From positions 1 through 11,957 of the forward strand of contig RMBW01000339.1 of assembly GCA_004009845.1 (NCBI GenBank): 11,957 bases of DNA. The letters are read 5' to 3'. Source of the stretch: Davidsoniella eucalypti (Eukaryota > Ascomycota > Sordariomycetes > Microascales > Ceratocystidaceae). The notes beneath the pieces are model-generated. The model did not search any database. It had not been told where the DNA came from and was given only the letters and a program-made list of their open reading frames with translations. Shown here in pieces: positions 8,701 through 11,957 of this stretch; positions within the stretch are counted from its first letter, which is position 1; each line of letters starts with the position of its first letter. Position numbers and translations under genes: made by a program.

Positions 8701-9042
8701 GATGGTTGACCTTGACCGAGGAACCCTCGATAAGATGGAATTTCTACAGGGTTCAAGGGAATGTTAGCATCTTAAAGAGCTCCAAGTTTTTGTGGCACAA
8801 ACCTTGGTCTTTTTCCACTTTCAAAAAGGAAGGCTCACCACCTATCCCTAAACCAACTACATGGTACTATTTGTGTTTTTCTTCTCTGGAAGCATCACGC
8901 TGACATAACCAAAGCACTATCTTATATCCCAAGTAACGACGAATGAAGCTGGGTTAGCGAACACGCAAATTACTTGTACCGTGTATTTTCATGCATATTG
9001 GCCAAGTCAGCATCCTGAGCTACCACAAGGGTTTGGGGTTAC
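8701..9042. other. Gene-free stretch
   Basis: A 65-codon + frame (8706-8903) has no ATG start and no recognisable product. Nothing else was seen. Confidence 0.4.
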
Positions 9043-9160
9043 GGCTATGACCTCATAGCCTTTCAATTCAATTAGTGGCTCGCATAATGAGCCGATTCTT
9101 GCTGGCGATACCGGCACGTCATTCGAGAATAACAGAAACAGAACATGAATATGCATATTC
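9043..9160. repeat. Cluster of three hairpins and a 14-bp perfect palindrome
   Basis: Stem 1: GGCTATGA / TCATAGCC (9043-9050, 9053-9060). Stem 2: GGCTC / GAGCC (9077-9081, 9089-9093). Stem 3: TGCTGG / CCGGCA with one G-T pair (9100-9105, 9111-9116). Then GAATATGCATATTC (9147-9160), a perfect palindrome. Each alone is near chance level; four in 118 bp is unusual. The cluster could be a structured RNA, a protein-binding array or an inverted-repeat relic. Confidence 0.5.
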
Positions 9161-9780
9161 CCTGTACAGAAAAGGACAGTACATTTTATTGGCTATCGCG
9201 AGGTTCGAACAACCGATACTGAAGAGGGCCAGGAGCGATTTTTAGAAGGAACACACTGTGAACATGGAAAATTCTGCCGAGGCCCACTTCGACTTGTCCA
9301 ATTGGATATGTGCATTCTTTGGCTAAACTTGGGCTCCTGAGATGCTGCAGCACAAGTACATAATAAACGACTGATGGAATCGTGGGCTGTGAATTCAAGA
9401 GATGGCCGGAAAGAGAATACGGCAATATTCACAAAGCATGAAGCCCGAGGCGGGACCACATTGTTGCAGGCTAGCATAAGCGGGTTGCCCTTGGAGAGGC
9501 CGTTTGGCTGTTGTATTGGCCTGGCAGAAGCATCTCGCTTGGCATTCAAGAGTCTGGATGAGTGAAGTTGGTGGGAATTGTCAGCCCAGCAAGAAGGCCT
9601 GGCGGTCTTTTACGATAAAGCGAAGCATTTGCTTTTTTGCAGTGTGTTGCTGGCCGAAATTAGCGCTGAATCAGGCTGGCAGCTAGAGACTAGAAAAATG
9701 GCCCTTCTTTGTTTAGGCTTCTCCTCTCTTTGGCTATCGAAGTCAGGCATGCTTGGAGTGCTGTTGCTCAACTAATCTAG
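9161..9780. other. Gene-free stretch, possibly with a degenerate + frame
   Basis: In one + frame the stretch from about 9302 to 9775 is interrupted only by TGA at about 9338 and TGA at 9566, with an ATG at 9374 (63 codons to 9565). The predicted sequence is not recognised. Opposite-strand frames at 9186-9549 lack an ATG at their 5' ends. A broken gene is possible but unproven. Confidence 0.2.
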
Positions 9781-9982
9781 AAAGCCATGGGAGCACCAGC
9801 AGTAGAAAAGAAAACAAGAAACCCACTATAAAACGCGGGCGAAAACTGCATTAGGGCAAGCCTACTTAGAGGCTTCCATTGTTGTTGCATTGGATAGCTT
9901 AGGATTCAGACTATGGCGATTCAACAATAGAATCGAGCTAAGCTGACGTTAAAGTTGGCTTTTCCACATTTTGGACAAGGAT

Positions 9983-10014
9983 ATCAGAGGCAAAATCCGT
10001 GCATTGGCTCTGAT
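9983..10014. repeat. 11-bp inverted repeat, one mismatch
   Basis: ATCAGAGGCAA (9983-9993) and TTGGCTCTGAT (10004-10014) are separated by 10 nt and followed by a T-rich run with GATTTTTC repeated twice. On the + strand it resembles a stem-loop followed by U-rich sequence. Confidence 0.55.
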
Positions 10015-10869
10015 TTTTCCGATTTTTCTCGGTCTTTTCCTTGGTCTCCTGTCAGTAGGATAAGAAAATTCGTCGTATCTTTTATACTTGGGGACCCAAT
10101 GCTATCCTGTCGATGTTCAATGTGACGCTGATGCCGTCTCTTTTGTTCTCTCGCTAGATCCACTGAGCAGTTTAGCTGTATGTATAGTTGTATATAAAAG
10201 ACATTCTTACTTGGGAAAACTGCCTATTTGGAATCGTCAGCATGCAGTAGGCGATAGGCGAGATGGGCTCGGAATTTATATATATATAGAGAACGCTAGT
10301 CGCTCTCTTGAGGCCCTCCTACATTGTTCGAAGCTTATTGAGAGACTGTCTTCATACAGGAGCAATCTGTACTTGTGTACTTATACTAGTGGCTGTTCCG
10401 TCTATAACCAAGTCTTATTCAACCCATCGACGTGGCTCATGCATACTTCGAGGTTTGCTAGTGGCTATTTGTTTGCCTAATATGAAGCTATTCGCAAACG
10501 CACCGCTTGTCGTTGTTTGCACTACTTTTGTTACTTACCGACTATGGGTCTGGGTGCTATGATGAGTACTTTGTGTTTATGCCGCAATTTGTTTCCTTTT
10601 GCATTATCCCTCTAGATATCAAGATTAAAGATATAGGACCTCTAGTTAAGGGATGCCGAACCGCAATGCATAGCCTGACGCGTATATCGAGCCATACTAA
10701 AACAATTGGGGACACACGCTGTTTTTACTAGGCGAGAACAGAAATATTCATCCCTTTGAAAGCCCAGTCTTCCTTGGCAACCACTTAGCAAATTCCCGAG
10801 AGGTATGATGATGGATAGACGGTGTGTATAGCTCTCGCTATAGGAAACCCCCGATCAGATACTCTTGGT

Positions 10870-10894
10870 ATTCTCGGTCAACTGAGCCGAGAAT
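10870..10894. repeat. 8-bp perfect hairpin
   Basis: ATTCTCGG (10870-10877) pairs with CCGAGAAT (10887-10894); a T-G wobble extends the stem to 9 pairs around the loop CAACTGA. Single stems of this size are expected once or twice by chance in 12 kb. Confidence 0.5.
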
Positions 10895-11566
10895 GCATAT
10901 GGTATCCCTCTGTGTTCCGCCGATTCGAGACAGTGTCTTGATGTATATTTCTTTCCCAACGAAAGCGAAGGGAAACAACTTACAGCTGCTTATGATCCTT
11001 TGGTGGTGTCTAGGAAAAGAGGGGAGGAAAAAAAAAACCGAGCAGTGCTTTGCTTGACGACATAAAATCTCGATGCCTTCTCTCTGAAGTCCTATCGTAC
11101 AATGTGGTATCCCTGCAAAAGTCTGTGGCTGAGTTTGACCACGCTTTTAAAAGCATTCTTATTGGCTATGTTCTAACAAGTTAGATTTTGACTGATATTG
11201 AACCATGTGACCATGCATCATATTTTCACTACGTTTAGACCTATTTTTTTTTCTTCTCCAATGCTTTTGAGAATACTTTGAGTAACTTGAGCTATATCTA
11301 TTTGCTCATAGCTCTTTGTATCACCTGCCTTTTGGTACAGTTGGTCTGGACGAACTGCTTGTGTAATACGACTATTGGTATGATATTGACGACCGGGTAT
11401 GAATGTTTTGTCTATGGCTTAAATTTACGGTCAAAGACTTGAAGGATGACTAAATCTACGAAGAACCTAGGAGCTCTGATATTGCAAGCATATTTCAGAT
11501 ACATCATACTTGCTTTTCGTCGCCACTTCTTTCTACTTCTTTATCTGAAGACCCCCGTGAAAAGCC

Positions 11567-11683
11567 ATGGGTATTTCAAACTTTGAGCCTCAACCAATAT
11601 GCTACATAACACGACAACCAAACGGAATTTACCATGATGACCTTGTAAACAATGCTCAACGACATGGGGAAGCTTTAAGCTAA
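11567..11683 (+). CDS. Small ORF, 38 aa, hypothetical
   Basis: ATG at 11567 in the strong context AAGCCATGGG (G at -3, G at +4), ending in TAA at 11681-11683. It is preceded by a CT-rich stretch (about 11519-11545) that could be a leader. The product starts MGISNFEPQPICYITRQPNG; it has no signal peptide, no membrane segment and is not recognised. A possible intron (GTAAAC at 11645, CTAAC at 11699-11703, TTTAG ending 11726) would replace its last residues with a short alternative end, so it could also be the first exon of something longer or an untranslated leader ORF. No homology can be claimed. Confidence 0.25.
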   Translation: MGISNFEPQPICYITRQPNGIYHDDLVNNAQRHGEALS

Positions 11684-11888
11684 GTCTACCGTGCAAAGCT
11701 AACTAGGAGGCTGGCTAATCGTTTAGCAAGGCACTTATAAGTGATTAGGCACCTGCAGCTGTTCTTTTTTCACTCTTCTTTTTGTCTTATCATATTTGAT
11801 CATGTGATTATCTAAGAAAGGGACACTTGTTGGTCGCTGAGTTTGAATCGTATGTGTATATTCAACTCCCTGTCTATATCAACAACAC

Positions 11889-11957
11889 ATGCCTGCTCTG
11901 CTCGCACAACTATCGTCACCCTGTTGTACGCTTCCAATAATGCCTTCTTTGTACTAC
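11889..11957 (+). CDS. Possible 5' end of a gene running off the right edge
   Basis: ATG at 11889 opens a frame without stop to the end of the window (23 codons, starting MPALLAQLSSPCCTLP). It follows a leader-like sequence with few purine runs (TCAACTCCCTGTCTATATCAACAACAC). The -3 base is C, a poor context. It is too short to identify and may be chance. Confidence 0.2.
   Translation, partial: MPALLAQLSSPCCTLPIMPSLYY

Larger units (their letters stand above)
9781..11560. other. Gene-free stretch
   Basis: The longest frame (10088-10480 +, 130 codons) begins only at TTG and has its first Met near its end. At this base composition one such open stretch over a window this size is expected by chance. 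Contents seen: inverted repeats at 9858-9875, 9983-10014 and 10870-10894, a (TA)6 run at 10277-10288, and a 12-bp palindrome GCTTTTAAAAGC at 11143-11154. Confidence 0.45.

Noticed and set aside
8671..8720. Retroposon A-tail
   Set aside because: No target-site duplication and no Pol III A/B boxes or reverse-transcriptase-like frame upstream; treated as a simple repeat.
9190..9225. Possible tRNA T-arm (GGTTCGAAC)
   Set aside because: The flanking bases do not form the T stem, and no acceptor, D or anticodon arms were found on either strand.
10088..10480. 130-codon + frame
   Set aside because: It lacks an ATG until near its end and its length is within chance for this amount of sequence.
10805..10886. 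Possible C/D box snoRNA (ATGATGA ... CTGA)
   Set aside because: There is no terminal stem joining the two boxes, and such short boxes recur by chance.

Overview
The window looks like nuclear DNA of a filamentous ascomycete (Pezizomycotina, plausibly a Sordariomycete). The evidence is one long intron-less reading frame for a proline/serine-rich protein whose C-terminal block resembles a family I know from such fungi, long pyrimidine-rich leaders, short introns of fungal type (GTAAGT ... CTRAY ... YAG), and no bacterial gene organisation. Genus cannot be read from the sequence.

Layout. 1-1100: no supportable gene. 1100-1730: pyrimidine-rich patch followed by a consensus fungal intron signature on the + strand (1193-1323), so possibly a short spliced transcript without a convincing protein. 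1728-2060: very A-rich, T-poor tract. 2100-2952: 3' flank of the main gene with G runs and a tandem 10-mer. 2953-4362 (minus): the only confident protein-coding gene, 469 aa, with a disordered N-terminal two thirds and a conserved-looking helical C-terminal block. 4363-4973: its leader and core promoter, with a single upstream ATG that opens a 16-codon uORF. 5100-5400: upstream flank with a C15 tract. 5400-5910: a + strand CT-rich leader and a textbook 58-nt intron, indicating a divergent, probably non-coding, spliced transcript.

5910-11560 is a gene desert of more than 5 kb: no ATG-started frame is convincing, but several inverted repeats occur, including a 42-bp imperfect palindrome (6024-6065) and a cluster of four hairpin or palindrome elements (9043-9160). 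11567-11683 is a 38-codon ORF in strong Kozak context, and an ATG frame runs off the right edge from 11889.

No tRNA, rRNA, CRISPR, intact transposon or biosynthetic cluster was found. The most interesting points are the uORF-bearing, otherwise ATG-free leader of the main gene, the divergent spliced transcript, and the structured elements in the desert. I do not see a clear new multi-gene system.
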